Below are positions 18,294 through 29,300 of a stretch of DNA of 64,000 nucleotides, piece after piece; within the stretch, counting starts at the first letter, position 1; each line of letters opens with the position of its first letter. A program made the translations under genes and the position numbers. The notes beneath the pieces were generated by a model. It ran no database searches. It saw only the letters and a list, made by a program, of their open reading frames with translations, and was not told the origin of the DNA. Origin of the DNA: Pirellulaceae bacterium (lineage in GTDB: Bacteria > Planctomycetota > Planctomycetia > Pirellulales > Pirellulaceae); the NCBI GenBank assembly GCA_019636385.1, contig JAHBXT010000001.1:248001-312000 (forward strand), given 5' to 3'.

Positions 18294-19262
18294 TCAAATT
18301 TGATAGTTCGCTTCCGGGCGCAGTTCATCGGGCAGTCCACTGCGAACCCGTAGATTGGGTTTTTCCAGCAGAATGGTCGATTTTGGGGCGACGCTATTGG
18401 TGATCCAAACCGAGGATCCCACCACACTGTGCTCACCGATGACTGTCTTGCCTCCCAAGATCGTAGCGTTTGCATAAATCACCACGTAGTCTTCGATCGT
18501 GGGATGTCGCTTTTGACCACGTATCAACTGCCCATCAGAATCCGTGGGAAAGCTGAGTGCACCCAGGGTCACGCCTTGATAGATTTTTACGTAAGAACCG
18601 ATATTGCATGTTTCACCAATCACCACTCCGGTTCCGTGATCGATGAAGAAGTGGTGACCGATCGAAGCGCCTGGGTGAATATCGATTCCCGTTCTGGCGT
18701 GCGCTTGTTCGGTCATCATTCGTGGTATGAAAGGCACGCCAAGTTGTCGTAATTGGTGCGCAATGCGGTAAATGGTGATCGCCTCCAGACCTGGGTAACA
18801 AAAAATGATTTCATCGCGACTGCTAACCGCCGGATCGCCCTCATAGGCCGCCTCGACATCCATAGATAGCAATTGGCGCAAATTAGGTATCTGCTCCAAA
18901 AACGCGATGGCGATGGCCTGTCCCTTGGCCTCGTAGTCAGTTTGGCTTTCGCAATCACCTGTGCGGTTCTTAATGCGGTCATCATGGCGCAGTGCTCGGG
19001 CAATCTGTGTGGTCAACTTGTCGTGCAAACCGTCAATCAGATCGCCGACATGGTACATCACGTTGCCACGATGCAGTCCTTCACGACGTCGATAACCTGG
19101 ATAAAAGATATCCTTCAGATCATCCAGGATTGATTCGATCACCTCATAGTTCGGCAGCGGGCAATGCCCCAAGTGGTTAATTCGATCTTCCGCCGTATAA
19201 GTGGCGACAATCGAGGCAGTTAGGTTGGGCAGTTTTTCTTTGAGCCTAAAGTCAGAGGCCAT
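18294..19262 (-). CDS. cysE: serine O-acetyltransferase
   Basis: A 322-residue enzyme that acetylates L-serine with acetyl-CoA, the first step of cysteine synthesis. A helical N-terminal half is followed by the left-handed beta-helix of hexapeptide repeats. The active-site region reads [20 protein letters not shown] and [20 protein letters not shown], with the catalytic Asp-His pair. The long N-terminal part resembles the SrpH/EpsC-like larger class rather than the 270-residue enterobacterial CysE. The open frame starts at TTG 19316; ATG 19262 is preferred. It converges with the metalloprotease gene, 58 bases away, with no obvious terminator between. Confidence 0.92.
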   Translation of the reverse strand: MASDFRLKEKLPNLTASIVATYTAEDRINHLGHCPLPNYEVIESILDDLKDIFYPGYRRREGLHRGNVMYHVGDLIDGLHDKLTTQIARALRHDDRIKNRTGDCESQTDYEAKGQAIAIAFLEQIPNLRQLLSMDVEAAYEGDPAVSSRDEIIFCYPGLEAITIYRIAHQLRQLGVPFIPRMMTEQAHARTGIDIHPGASIGHHFFIDHGTGVVIGETCNIGSYVKIYQGVTLGALSFPTDSDGQLIRGQKRHPTIEDYVVIYANATILGGKTVIGEHSVVGSSVWITNSVAPKSTILLEKPNLRVRSGLPDELRPEANYQI

Positions 19263-19672
19263 GATCGAGTTCTCTATCTGTCGACAATCTGTAATGACCC
19301 ATTGCACGTCACTCAAAATCGAGCCGTTGTCCTGCTACCGAAGCGGACTTGACCATGTTCAGCATCGACGGCGCACGACTGGCAAATTGAATAGCTTCAC
19401 GACAACTGGCCAAGTCACCCCATTCTACCCCGGCGTCCCCATCGCCGCAGTCGCTCGGCCAAGATCTAATAGCAATTCGCGTGTTCTCGTAACCAAAGCC
19501 CGCAGTTTACATAGTGCCAAGCTTTCATAAACCGTGAACGTCGTAATTCATTCTGAAACGATGCAGCGTCGTGTTGGAGTTTGACGATTACTTTCCTAAG
19601 CGAACTTTCCGTAGCTGGCCCGATCCCATGCTGGCATTTTACTGACAAGACATCGGACCGAAGCAGTAGTTC
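19263..19672. other. divergent intergenic gap, nothing recognised
   Basis: This 410-base region separates cysE (minus) from a small plus-strand gene, so it should hold promoters for both. I see no convincing sigma-70 hexamers, operator palindrome or riboswitch in it. Confidence 0.4.
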
Positions 19673-20149
19673 ATGGCAATCAATCCATTAGTGGCAACAC
19701 TTGGCATACCGCTAGCCGCACAAGTTGCTCTGCCAGTGGCGCGAGCTGCAGGAAAGGGTGTTCAACACGTCGGTCAAACATTCTCCGAACTGCTGGGAGG
19801 ATTGGGATCGGCAAGTGAATCGGCGGCCGAAAGCCAGGGCTCCATCAGCTTGACGTTCGGCCAGAAGTTGAGCGCTGTGGCTGACGAGCTAAGGGGTTGG
19901 TTGGAAACCCAGGGAGTCAGTTCGCCGTTTGCGATAGAAATTCGATCGGGCGGCCACGATTTCGTAAACAGCCAGCAATTGAACATCCAAGGACCGCAGC
20001 GCGACCGGATCGAACAGCTGTTGCAAGCAAACGAACCTTTGCTCAACAAACTGCGTCAATTGATCGATGATGCCTCGTCAGCAACCACATTAGGCGCTTC
20101 CCCAACGTCGGTGACCATCACCGATTCTCACGCCATGGTCAACAGCTAG
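19673..20149 (+). CDS. small protein of unknown function (158 residues)
   Basis: I do not recognise a family. The N-terminal 30 residues are weakly hydrophobic and Ala/Val-rich (LVATLGIPLAAQVALPVA). They are followed by a Gly/Ser linker and a mixed region (KLSAVADELRGWLETQGV, then a polar stretch ending LLQANEPLLNKLRQLIDDAS). The hydrophobic start could be a membrane anchor or a poor signal. It lies 58 bases upstream of mrpA on the same strand, and might be a planctomycete-specific neighbour of the antiporter operon, but nothing ties it to ion transport. Confidence 0.55.
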   Translation: MAINPLVATLGIPLAAQVALPVARAAGKGVQHVGQTFSELLGGLGSASESAAESQGSISLTFGQKLSAVADELRGWLETQGVSSPFAIEIRSGGHDFVNSQQLNIQGPQRDRIEQLLQANEPLLNKLRQLIDDASSATTLGASPTSVTITDSHAMVNS

Positions 20150-20207
20150 CCTATTTCTGTTGACACTGATATAGCTAGGATTTTCGAATTGTCCTAGATT
20201 GTCGGCC

Positions 20208-23174
20208 ATGCGTTTAGCACTCATTGTCGCCGTACCACTGTTTGGAGCCCTGTTGCCAATGCTGTTGGCCAGGGCGAGTCGAAAAATCTGCGCTGTTGGA
20301 ACGGCCATCACAACGCTGATTGCGTTGACATTGTTGGTGACCTACACCCCAGAAGTCCTGGACGGCCAGTTGATCGAGGTCGGATGGGACTGGGTTCCCC
20401 AGTTAGGTCTGAGCCTGGACTTCAAGTTGGATGGTCTGGGCCTGTTGATGTCGGGCTTAATTTTGGGAATAGGTTTGCTGGTAATTCTGTACGCAAACGC
20501 GTATTTGGAACCCCACGAGCCGGTGGGGGTTTTCTACACCTACCTATTAGTATTCCAAGCAGCCATGTTAGGCATCGCGTTGTCAGACAACGCCCTGTCG
20601 CTGGTGGTATTTTGGGAATTAACCAGCGTTGCCTCATTCCTGCTAATTGGATTTTGGAATCATTTGCCAGAAGGTCGCCAGGGTGCGCGTATGGCCTTGG
20701 TGGTGACCGGGGGAGGTGGTTTGGCGCTGACTGCGGGCATGTTGTTACTTGGCGGAATTGCAGGCACATATGACATAACGGAAATCATTGCGCATCGGCA
20801 GCTCGTGCAAGACTCGCCCTGGTACCCGCTGATGTTGGCCTGCATCTTGCTGGGTTGTTTTACGAAAAGTGCTCAGTTTCCATTCCATTTTTGGCTGCCG
20901 CGAGCGATGGCCGCGCCCACGCCAGTTTCGGCCTATCTGCACTCGGCGACGATGGTCAAGGCAGGGGTCTTCTTGCTGGCACGATTGTGGCCCGTACTTT
21001 CAGGGAACGAGTATTGGTTCTACACGGTAACGACGGTTGGTGTGTTAACAATGCTGTTAGGCGCAGCCCTGGCTACCTTTCAGACCGATCTCAAAGCTCT
21101 CATGGCTTACTCGACGGTCAGTCATCTGGGCCTGATGACGATGCTGCTTGGCCTACAGACTCAAGCCGGCGTTGTGGCCTGCATGTTTCACCTGCTGAAC
21201 CATGCAGTATTTAAAGCCGCGTTGTTCATGAATGTGGGCATCATCGACCACGGTGCTGGGACGCGCGATATCAATCGGCTTGGGGGACTGGTTCGTTGGA
21301 TGCCGATTACGGCAGTCGCTGGACTCCTGGCCGCTGCTGCGAATGCGGGCCTACCGCCACTCAACGGATTCTTGTCCAAAGAGATGATGTTGGAAGAGGT
21401 CTGGAACATCAGTTACTTGGGACAGCCAGGTGTGGTTGCTGTCGTCGCGACAGTGGCGGGAGCGTTGGCGTTTGCGTACTCCATGAGATTCGTCATAAAT
21501 GTTTACTTTGGTGATCGCCAAAAACTACTTCATGAACCACATGGTCCCAGTCCAGGATTGGCCTTTGCGCCAACCTTGCTGGCGCTGGCGGCGTTAGTGT
21601 TTGGGATTTTTCCAGGGCCCATTGGCGAGCCGCTCGTGGAATCAGCCGTCCAAGCGAGCACGGCGGCTGAGCCTCCGCATTTGCACTTTCATCTGTGGCA
21701 TGGAATGACGCCCGCCGTGTACTCGTCGATTGCAGCAGTAATGGTCGGCCTACTAGTGTTCGGGCGCCACGGTGAACTCGCGAACATCTGGAAGCGCGTG
21801 GCTGTGGTTGATGGCAACCGAGCCTTTCATGCCACTATCGACTTGATTGTCACCAGCTGTCGACGGCTCACAGAACTTCTCCAATCCGGTTCATTGCCTA
21901 ATTACCTAGTTATCATGCTAGTCGCCACGCTGTGCGGCGGCGGCGTGTCATTGCTGACCTCCACTTGGCAGTTGGGTACACGACCTCTGCTGCCGGTCAA
22001 TTCGCTCAGCCTGTTGATGGGTGTAGTTCTACTGGTCGCAACAGTGGCAGCCGTTGTCTACCACAAGCAGCGTATCATCTGTTTATTAGCGACCAACGTC
22101 GTGGGCTTGCTGACTTGTATTGGCTTTGTCTATCTTTCCGCCCCCGACCTGGCGTTGACTCAAATCGCCGTCGAAGTCGTAACGCTGATTTTAATTTTGT
22201 TGGCCATGTTTTTCTTGCCCAAACAAACATCCAACGAAACCCAGGTATGGCGGCGATGGCGCGATGGAATTCTGAGCGTCATGGGTGGGCTGGGAATGGC
22301 TGCACTCAGTTGGGCGGTGATGCGACTAGATATCCAACGCGATTTAGCAAACTACTTTATCGACCATTCGTTGTCGAAGGCAGGTGGCGCTAACGTCGTC
22401 AATGTGATTCTAGTTGACTTTCGAGGCTTTGACACCTTCAGCGAGGTTGCCGTATTGAGCATCGCTGCGCTAACCATTTATTCGTTGTTGGATCGCGCTC
22501 GGCATGGCATCTCGGGGAACAAGCTGAATCATTGGGTTGCCGATCAACCACGAACTTTGGAGAAACATCCCAAACTGATGATGCTGCCCACGCGCTTGAT
22601 GTTACCGATGACCATGTTGGCTGCTGCCTACCTGTTTCTGCGCGGGCACAATGATCCCGGTGGTGGATTTGTGGCCGGGCTGATGGCCTCGATCGCGCTG
22701 ATTATGCAATACATGATCAGCGGTTACAAATGGGCCGATCAGCGGATTCATATTGACGCTCATGCCTGGATTGCCACAGGTCTGCTGTTAGTGGCCGGTA
22801 CTAGCACGGCATCCATCGTCATGGGCTATCCGTTTCTCACTAATGCTCATGGGCACATCCATTTGCCGGTTCTAGGGGATCTGGCTTGGTCAAGCGCCAT
22901 GGCGTTCGACGCCGGCGTGTTAATGGCTGTAGTGGGTGCGCTCATGCTCACACTGGCGAATCTGGCACGTATGGGAAGACAAGCCGAAAAATCAGCTTCC
23001 CAAGCCAATGCTGTCGCTGGTGCAATTGCAGAATCATCAACATCAACAAGCCCGCCACCAACCGCCCGTGGCGTCAATCCGCCGTATGGTGGCTCAAACG
23101 CGATGGCAACTTTGCTCCCACCCAATCTTGAAGCATCTGCGTTGGATTGGCCTTCGGCAAATCGAGGAATCTAG
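20208..23174 (+). CDS. mrpA: Na+/H+ antiporter subunit A fused to subunit B (MrpAB)
   Basis: A 988-residue, strongly hydrophobic protein. It carries the NuoL/MrpA-type proton-translocating core (AAPTPVSAYLHSATMVKAG, then HLLNHAVFKAALFMNVGIID), the MrpA C-terminal region (YLSAPDLALTQIAVEVVTLI), and after about residue 790 a complete MrpB domain (RLMLPMTMLAAAYLFLRGHN, followed by DPGGGFVAGL). In Bacillus the A and B subunits are separate; here one gene encodes both. The product is the main part of the hetero-oligomeric Mrp antiporter, which expels Na+ in exchange for H+. A TTG at 20199 opens the frame, but ATG 20208 is more likely. It is the first gene of the mrpABCDEFG operon. The C-terminal 60 residues are polar and Ser/Pro/Ala-rich. 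Confidence 0.95.
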   Translation: MRLALIVAVPLFGALLPMLLARASRKICAVGTAITTLIALTLLVTYTPEVLDGQLIEVGWDWVPQLGLSLDFKLDGLGLLMSGLILGIGLLVILYANAYLEPHEPVGVFYTYLLVFQAAMLGIALSDNALSLVVFWELTSVASFLLIGFWNHLPEGRQGARMALVVTGGGGLALTAGMLLLGGIAGTYDITEIIAHRQLVQDSPWYPLMLACILLGCFTKSAQFPFHFWLPRAMAAPTPVSAYLHSATMVKAGVFLLARLWPVLSGNEYWFYTVTTVGVLTMLLGAALATFQTDLKALMAYSTVSHLGLMTMLLGLQTQAGVVACMFHLLNHAVFKAALFMNVGIIDHGAGTRDINRLGGLVRWMPITAVAGLLAAAANAGLPPLNGFLSKEMMLEEVWNISYLGQPGVVAVVATVAGALAFAYSMRFVINVYFGDRQKLLHEPHGPSPGLAFAPTLLALAALVFGIFPGPIGEPLVESAVQASTAAEPPHLHFHLWHGMTPAVYSSIAAVMVGLLVFGRHGELANIWKRVAVVDGNRAFHATIDLIVTSCRRLTELLQSGSLPNYLVIMLVATLCGGGVSLLTSTWQLGTRPLLPVNSLSLLMGVVLLVATVAAVVYHKQRIICLLATNVVGLLTCIGFVYLSAPDLALTQIAVEVVTLILILLAMFFLPKQTSNETQVWRRWRDGILSVMGGLGMAALSWAVMRLDIQRDLANYFIDHSLSKAGGANVVNVILVDFRGFDTFSEVAVLSIAALTIYSLLDRARHGISGNKLNHWVADQPRTLEKHPKLMMLPTRLMLPMTMLAAAYLFLRGHNDPGGGFVAGLMASIALIMQYMISGYKWADQRIHIDAHAWIATGLLLVAGTSTASIVMGYPFLTNAHGHIHLPVLGDLAWSSAMAFDAGVLMAVVGALMLTLANLARMGRQAEKSASQANAVAGAIAESSTSTSPPPTARGVNPPYGGSNAMATLLPPNLEASALDWPSANRGI

Positions 23175-23178
23175 AAGC

Positions 23179-23529
23179 ATGGAAGTCATCGTCGCTCTAT
23201 CCGTAGGTCTCATGACTGCTGCTGGTATCTATCTATTGCTCCGCAATCGCACCTTTCCGGTAATTATGGGGCTGGTGATGATGACTTACGCAATCAATCT
23301 ATTTTTATTCTGCACAGGCGGCATCGCCATCGATCAGGCGCCAATCATTCGCGCCGATGCAGCCAGTTATACCGATCCAGTACCTCAAGCTCTCGTATTA
23401 ACGGCCATCGTCATCTCCTTTGGCACAACCGCTCTGATTGTGGTGCTAGCGCTGTGTGCGTTTCTGGAGACTGGCAACGACGAAGTCACCCTGCGTAGTT
23501 GGTCGAAGGAGCGCAACGAGCACTCATGA
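23179..23529 (+). CDS. mrpC: Na+/H+ antiporter subunit C
   Basis: A 116-residue, three-helix membrane protein related to NuoK. The segments IVALSVGLMTAAGIYLLL, FPVIMGLVMMTYAINLFL and QALVLTAIVISFGTTALIVV match MrpC. In the Mrp complex it lies between the A and D antiporter-like subunits. The longer open frame from 22936 is a shadow of mrpA; ATG 23179 follows the mrpA stop by four bases and is preceded by GAGGAA. It ends overlapping mrpD by four bases. Confidence 0.94.
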   Translation: MEVIVALSVGLMTAAGIYLLLRNRTFPVIMGLVMMTYAINLFLFCTGGIAIDQAPIIRADAASYTDPVPQALVLTAIVISFGTTALIVVLALCAFLETGNDEVTLRSWSKERNEHS

Positions 23530-25010
23530 ATCATTGGGTTATTTTCCCGATACTTATCCCGGCAGTGGTAGCACCGCTGATCGTGCTCACATCGCGGCGT
23601 GATGAAGTTCTTGCACGTGTATTTAGTGTCGCTGCAACTCTGTTCATGTTGGTAGTATCCTGCTGGTTGTGGCATGCCAGCAGCCAGGGTCATGTGGTGC
23701 GTTATGAATTAGGGCAATGGCCAAGTCCGTTTGGCATTGTCTTTGTGTTGGACCGTCTATCAGCCACGATGCTGGTTCTGTCAGGCGTTCTGGGATTCGT
23801 TGTCTCGCTGGCCGCCATCGATGGATGGGACCAACGCGGGCGAAATTTTCATGCACTGTTGCTGCTTCAATTGGGCGGCATCAATGGGGCATTCTTAACC
23901 GGTGACCTGTTTAATCTGTTTGTGTACTTTGAAGTGATGCTCATAGCCTCGTACGGTCTGATGGTTCACGGCGGTGGAGCCGATCGGTTACGAGCTGGCA
24001 TTCAATTTGTCGTCATTAACTTGTGCGGCTCGTCGCTATTCCTGGTGGCCCTAGGTTTGATCTACGGCACCTGCGGTGGCCTACAAATGAGCGACGTGGG
24101 CCAGAAAATCGGCCTGCTGCCAGAAGGTAATCGAGCGTTGATGAGTTGCGGAATTACGTTGTTAATGATGGTCTTTGCGGTCAAGGCGGCGCTGGTGCCC
24201 TTGCATTTCTGGCTACCAAGTGCCTATGGCCATGCTCCACCGCTGATAGCCGCATTGTTCGCCATCGCCACCAAAGTTGGCATCTATTGTATGATTCGCG
24301 TACATGGCCAGGTGATCTCCGGTAACGAAGGTGTCTTATCCCAGTGGACCACCAACTGGCTACAGCCAGCCGGACTAGTGACGATCGTAGTCGGCATGGT
24401 TGGAGTTTTGGCATCACGAACGTTGTGCCAAATGGGCAGCTACGCTACTTTGGCTTCCAGCGGCACGATCGTATCCTGTGTTGCCCTGCTGAACTCAGAC
24501 TCGCTTGCCGCTGGATTGTACTATTTGGCGCATTCGACGTTGGCTGGCGCGGTTTTGTTCTTGATAGCTGACGCTATCGCTTGCCGCCGAGGTGCAGATG
24601 CCGATCAACTGGTTACTTCTGGACCGATGTCCCAGCGCGCTTTGCTGGGTGGATTGTTCTTGATAGCGGCTCTAGCAATTACCGGCATGCCGCCGCTATC
24701 CGGCTTCATAGGCAAGCTATTGATCCTGGATGCCATGCGCCAGTCGGACTGGGGCGGCTGGATGTGGGTAATCATCCTGGCCACCTCGCTGCTGGGAATC
24801 CTGGGATTTGCTCGCGCTGGCAGTACGCTGTTTTGGAAATGCACCGCCAACTCGAACATTCCACCGACCTCTCATGAGCACAATTACACCATCATGACGC
24901 TGGTGGCCGGCGGTTCACTCATGCTGGGGTTGATCGCGTTGACTGCCGCTGCGGGAGTAACGCTGGCTGAACTGGAATCGGTTGCGGTGCAGGTCTGGAG
25001 CATGAGGTAA
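23526..25010 (+). CDS. mrpD: Na+/H+ antiporter subunit D
   Basis: A 494-residue protein of the NuoM/NuoN-like proton-pumping family with about fourteen membrane segments. The region GDLFNLFVYFEVMLIASYG and the conserved Lys-containing segment VKAALVPLHFWLPSAYGHAP are typical of MrpD. A second signature, GMPPLSGFIGKLLIL, occurs near residue 390. With subunit A it forms the ion-translocating core of the antiporter. The ATG at 23526 overlaps the mrpC stop (ATGA), which supports this start over the longer frame. Confidence 0.95.
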   Translation: MNHWVIFPILIPAVVAPLIVLTSRRDEVLARVFSVAATLFMLVVSCWLWHASSQGHVVRYELGQWPSPFGIVFVLDRLSATMLVLSGVLGFVVSLAAIDGWDQRGRNFHALLLLQLGGINGAFLTGDLFNLFVYFEVMLIASYGLMVHGGGADRLRAGIQFVVINLCGSSLFLVALGLIYGTCGGLQMSDVGQKIGLLPEGNRALMSCGITLLMMVFAVKAALVPLHFWLPSAYGHAPPLIAALFAIATKVGIYCMIRVHGQVISGNEGVLSQWTTNWLQPAGLVTIVVGMVGVLASRTLCQMGSYATLASSGTIVSCVALLNSDSLAAGLYYLAHSTLAGAVLFLIADAIACRRGADADQLVTSGPMSQRALLGGLFLIAALAITGMPPLSGFIGKLLILDAMRQSDWGGWMWVIILATSLLGILGFARAGSTLFWKCTANSNIPPTSHEHNYTIMTLVAGGSLMLGLIALTAAAGVTLAELESVAVQVWSMR

Positions 25011-25015
25011 TACAC

Positions 25016-25537
25016 ATGGACAGCAGCCATCACGATCAACGAACCTGGCAACAACGCTGGTTGCCGCATCCCCTCATTTCGATCGGCCTGATCTATCTAT
25101 GGATGGCGTTGCAAAACAACTTCGCTATCAGCTCTCTGGTGACAGGTGTCATCCTAGGGATCGTTATCCCCATTCAGACTCGCAGTATTTGGGACGTTAA
25201 GCCACACATTGGGGCCGTCGGCCCAATGATTATGTTCGCTGTCGTGCTGCTGTGGGATATTGTTGTGGCCAACGTACAGGTCGCACTGATCGTAGTTTTC
25301 AAACCGCTCGATCGACTGCAACCCAAATGGTTCACGGTGCCGTTGGATTTAGTCTCGCCAGAGGCCATCGCCATCCTGTCAAGCGCCATTACACTGACAC
25401 CGGGTACCGTTAGTTGTGATCTGTCTGCCAACGGTCGCAGCCTGTTGATTCACGCTATGGACACCGGCGATGCCGAAGCTGAAGCTGCCAAGATCAAGCA
25501 GCGTTACGAGGCTCGATTAATGAGGATTTTCGAATGA
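25016..25537 (+). CDS. mrpE: Na+/H+ antiporter subunit E
   Basis: A 173-residue MrpE protein: two or three hydrophobic segments in the first half (IGLIYLWMALQNNF, MIMFAVVLLWDIVVANVQVA), then the conserved soluble part with AIAILSSAITLTPGTVSCDL. This last motif (ITLTPGT) is diagnostic for MrpE. ATG 25016 follows the mrpD stop by five bases. The 3' end overlaps mrpF by four bases. Confidence 0.94.
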   Translation: MDSSHHDQRTWQQRWLPHPLISIGLIYLWMALQNNFAISSLVTGVILGIVIPIQTRSIWDVKPHIGAVGPMIMFAVVLLWDIVVANVQVALIVVFKPLDRLQPKWFTVPLDLVSPEAIAILSSAITLTPGTVSCDLSANGRSLLIHAMDTGDAEAEAAKIKQRYEARLMRIFE

Positions 25538-25803
25538 TCTGGGGTGCGTTGGTCTTTGGTTTGACGGCGGCCGTGGCTGGGCTGCTCATGAACTCCTGGC
25601 GATTGGCCAAGGGACCCGATGCCACGGACCGTATCTTAGCCTCCGACACCATGGTCGTGAATACAATCGCGTTGATCATCTTGTATGGCATGCTCCAAGG
25701 AACAACAACTTATTTTGAATCCGCACTGCTATTTGCTATGTTCGGCTTCACGTCCACCGTGGCCTATTGTCGCTTTTTACTGCGCGGCGACATCATTGAG
25801 TGA
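25534..25803 (+). CDS. mrpF: Na+/H+ antiporter subunit F
   Basis: An 89-residue protein with three predicted membrane helices. The loop LAKGPDATDRILASDTM between the first two helices, with its conserved Asp-Arg, identifies MrpF. The start ATG overlaps the mrpE stop as ATGA (25534-25537). Confidence 0.94.
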   Translation: MIWGALVFGLTAAVAGLLMNSWRLAKGPDATDRILASDTMVVNTIALIILYGMLQGTTTYFESALLFAMFGFTSTVAYCRFLLRGDIIE

Positions 25804-25865
25804 GAGGCGTACTATCGAACCATATTCAGCCACTCTACGTAAGGAAGTCCCAAGGGAACGCTTCA

Positions 25866-26294
25866 ATGACCAATTCCGTTGAAATCGTGATCGCCATGTG
25901 TATCATCGTGGGCAGCGTGTTTCTGCTCGTCGGGTCTTATGGTCTATTACGCATGCCCGACTTAATGTCGCGTCTGCATGCGCCCACCAAGGCAACGACA
26001 TTGGGCGTTGGCGCCATCTTAGTAGGTTCGATGTTACACACATTCATCACGCAAGGCATCCTTTCGGTACACGAACTGCTGATCGTTTTCTTCTTGTTCG
26101 GAACGGCACCGATATCAGCTCACTTTATTGCGCGAGCCTACTTGCTGATTCATCGTGACAAGCTGGAATCAACCTTGCCGGATACTTGCTGCCAATGCGG
26201 CTGGAGCATGTACGACAAACCAGCCGAGGATCATGTAGAGAGTTCCGGCGGGCAGGCAATTCCTGCCAGTTCGCAATTGCCAGCTAGCCATTGA
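25866..26294 (+). CDS. mrpG: Na+/H+ antiporter subunit G with a Cys-containing C-terminal extension
   Basis: A 142-residue MrpG. The three helices and the loop LRMPDLMSRLHAPTKATTLG are characteristic. After the third helix, where many MrpG proteins end, about 40 residues follow that include CCQCGWSMYD and then a polar Glu/Ser/Gln-rich end. The frame is open from a GTG at 25800 directly at the mrpF stop, but ATG 25866 gives the normal N-terminus, with AAGGGAA just upstream. It is the last gene of the operon and converges on the giant surface protein gene 16 bases away. Confidence 0.9.
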   Translation: MTNSVEIVIAMCIIVGSVFLLVGSYGLLRMPDLMSRLHAPTKATTLGVGAILVGSMLHTFITQGILSVHELLIVFFLFGTAPISAHFIARAYLLIHRDKLESTLPDTCCQCGWSMYDKPAEDHVESSGGQAIPASSQLPASH

Positions 26295-26310
26295 TAGTCT
26301 GAGTTAATTG

Positions 26311-29300
26311 CTACGCAGACTCATTGGCCAGTGCATCTAGCCAGTCGGCGTCTAGCTCTCCCGTAGCCGTCAGAGCATCTGACTGGTCGAGCAGTTGCTG
26401 CAGTGCTGCATCGGTCGTTTCCGAGTGGTTGACTGACAGCGATTGTTGATTAGAACTCAAAAGCAGTTTTAGTGCCGAAGTAGAAGTCATAGGCTCCGGC
26501 CCTCCACTCGTGAGCTGCTCGTCATCGACCGTGTTCATGTCCGCTACATCGCTGGCACGAGAACTTCCGCTCCGTACGGCAGTAGCACTGTTCCCAGACG
26601 CCAGAGACGCAACCGCTGTGATCGGCTGCGAGTTCGCGTGACCGGTACTGCTGGACGATATGTCCGAGCTGGATTCGCCTTCAGCGATTGTTGAAGTGGG
26701 CGTGACAGGGGCTAGTTGAAATCTGCTAGTATCACCGTGCAGCTTTATCAGCGAGCGCCCTTGGGAATTGGTGCGACTGAGCAGCGCGTGAGTTAACGGA
26801 ATCGTGGCAGAGACGTTCTGTTGGCTCGTATTAACGCCGCTTACCAACAGGTTGCTAGTGTGCAGTTGGAAATTGACACCCGACAAGCCGGCCCAAGTGC
26901 CATTGGGTGCCATCCAACTGGCACTGCCATTTTGATCGACCACAGCGGTGAGCATACGTTTAAACGTCGAGCCCAAGAAGTCGCGGATATTGATGTGCCG
27001 GGCATGAAGTGTACCTGAGACGATCAAATTCTGCGTCAAATCCCCCCCGTCAATGGCAGACTGGATTGCAATGGTTTGGCCTACGTCATTGAAGAAAGGA
27101 ATCGCCTGCCGTGTCAGTTGATACTGGCCTGGGGCCAAATTGCTGAAGCTGAAACTGCCATCATTGGCAATGGTGGCTGTGGTATTGACGGTGCTTCCAG
27201 TCAGGCTGGTACCGGTCAACTGCAGGGGCGCGGAGCTCAGTACATAAAAGCTGGTTGCCTGATCGAACATCACTTTGCCGGAAATTGACCGAGGCATAAA
27301 ATTCCGCACGGTCAGCGTGACGCTGGCCGAATCCGTTCGATTGGTCGAATCGGTAATTGTGTAGCTGAATGTTGCAGTTCCCTCGAAGCTATTCGTAGGC
27401 GGCGTATAGCTGATCGAGCGGCCATTATTGGAAATGACAACCGTTCCCGTACCGGCTGCTGGCTGAGTCACACTGGTAATCGTAAAAGTGTCTCCCGTAT
27501 CCACATCAAAATCATTGGTCAGCACGTCTAACTGGCTTTGACCCTGAGGTGACAGAACCGTGAGCACGTCATCAACGGCTGTAGGCGGATCGGCCACCGG
27601 CGTGATTGTAAAGGTGACGCGTCCCGTCGCGGTGCCGCCATTACTACTCTCAACTACATAGGTAACAACTTCAGGTCGATCGAGGTTTGCTGCGGGGCGA
27701 TACACCAGTCGCGTACCATCGGCCGATACCGCTACAGTGCTACCGAATGTCGAACTGCCCACTGATTTGATTTTAAGCGTGTCACCGACTTGGGCAGGGC
27801 TGTCGTTAGCCAATACATCATGCTCGGCCAATGCCGAGTCCTCTAATACTGTGAAGCTGTCATCGCGCGCCGTCGGGGGAGGAACATTCGGCTTGACGAG
27901 CACAGTGACTTGGGCGGTATCGGTTCCGCCCCGTCCATCGCTGAGCGTGTAGGTGAATGTCTCGGTGCCTACGAAACCGGTCATAGGTGAATAGCGGATA
28001 TTCAGTCCGCTGGGACCGATAGTCACTGCGCCACCTTGCGATCCAGCAGTCACACTAATGACTGTTAATGACTCGACCGTTCCCGCATCAACCCCTTGAT
28101 GGTCATTGGCGAGCACATCCAGTACGTTCAGCGAGCTGTTCTGAATTACCTCAAGCGCATCATCAACTGCTGCTGGCGGATCGTTGACCTCTGTTATCTG
28201 CAAGGTGACGGTGGCGGTCTGTCGAATTCCTTGCGCGTTAGCAACGGTGTAGGTCAGAGTCTCCGCGCCATGGAAGTTCGCAGCGGACGTGTACAGCAGT
28301 GACTTGCCGCCACTGGCGATCGTTACACTTCCACCACCGCTAGGCGTCGAGACTTCGACGATCGTCAGCACAACTCCGGACTGCGCAGTGTCATTGGCCA
28401 ACACATTCAGCGTCTTTTGTCCCGAATCTTCATCGAAATTAAATGTGTCGTTGGCGACAGTGTAATCCAGTCCTACGGCGAAGCTGCTGCTTCCGAAATT
28501 GACTTCGCTGGCAGTAACGTCCTCGTTGCGGCCGTACAGTCCCGTATCATCAACGTTCGACATGGCGGTGCGCAGACCGGCATTCCCCACGGCTAGAGCA
28601 GTAAAAGTCACTTCGGCTAGAAGCCTTTCGTTGGGGCCCAGCGGTGACGTACCGGCCAGTCCTCCTATTCCATTAACGACTCCAGTGCCGACCGCACCTT
28701 TGGTACTGCCCACGTAGGGATCAACATGGGAAATCGGCGAAGTAGCAATTGGCTGAACGATGGCCGGATCAAACAACAAATCCACATACGCCGAGAACAC
28801 CCCGATGCGTTCCGCGACTGGACGCTGATCCTGGACGTAGATCTGCACCTTGAAGTTCTGCCCTACGCCAATGGTGTTCACCGCAGTGCCTGTCGGGGTC
28901 ACGGTTGCCAATCGAACTCCCATCACCGGCTCTTGGCCAACCTGAATGGAAAACGTCTGTCGCCGTTCATTGCCCGCCAAGTCAGTCAGTACCAGAGTCA
29001 GGCTTTGCGCTCCCGACTGCCCTGAGGCTGGAGTCCAACCGACTGTGCCGTTGGTGGGATGAATGGTCAGGCCTGCTGGAGCATTCTCCACGGCATATCG
29101 TAAACCCTGCCCTTCCTCCGCATGGTTTAGATTTACCGCCATGCCTATTCCAATGAACGCAGAGCTAGGAAAGGCGGAGGCGGGTAATTCAATCGGCGCT
29201 GTACGATCCAGCATTACCGTCAGCGTATTGGAAGTTGATGTTACTTGATTGTTTACCTTTTGCCGGGCAGTGAACACGGTGTTGCCCTGAGCAATGCCTC

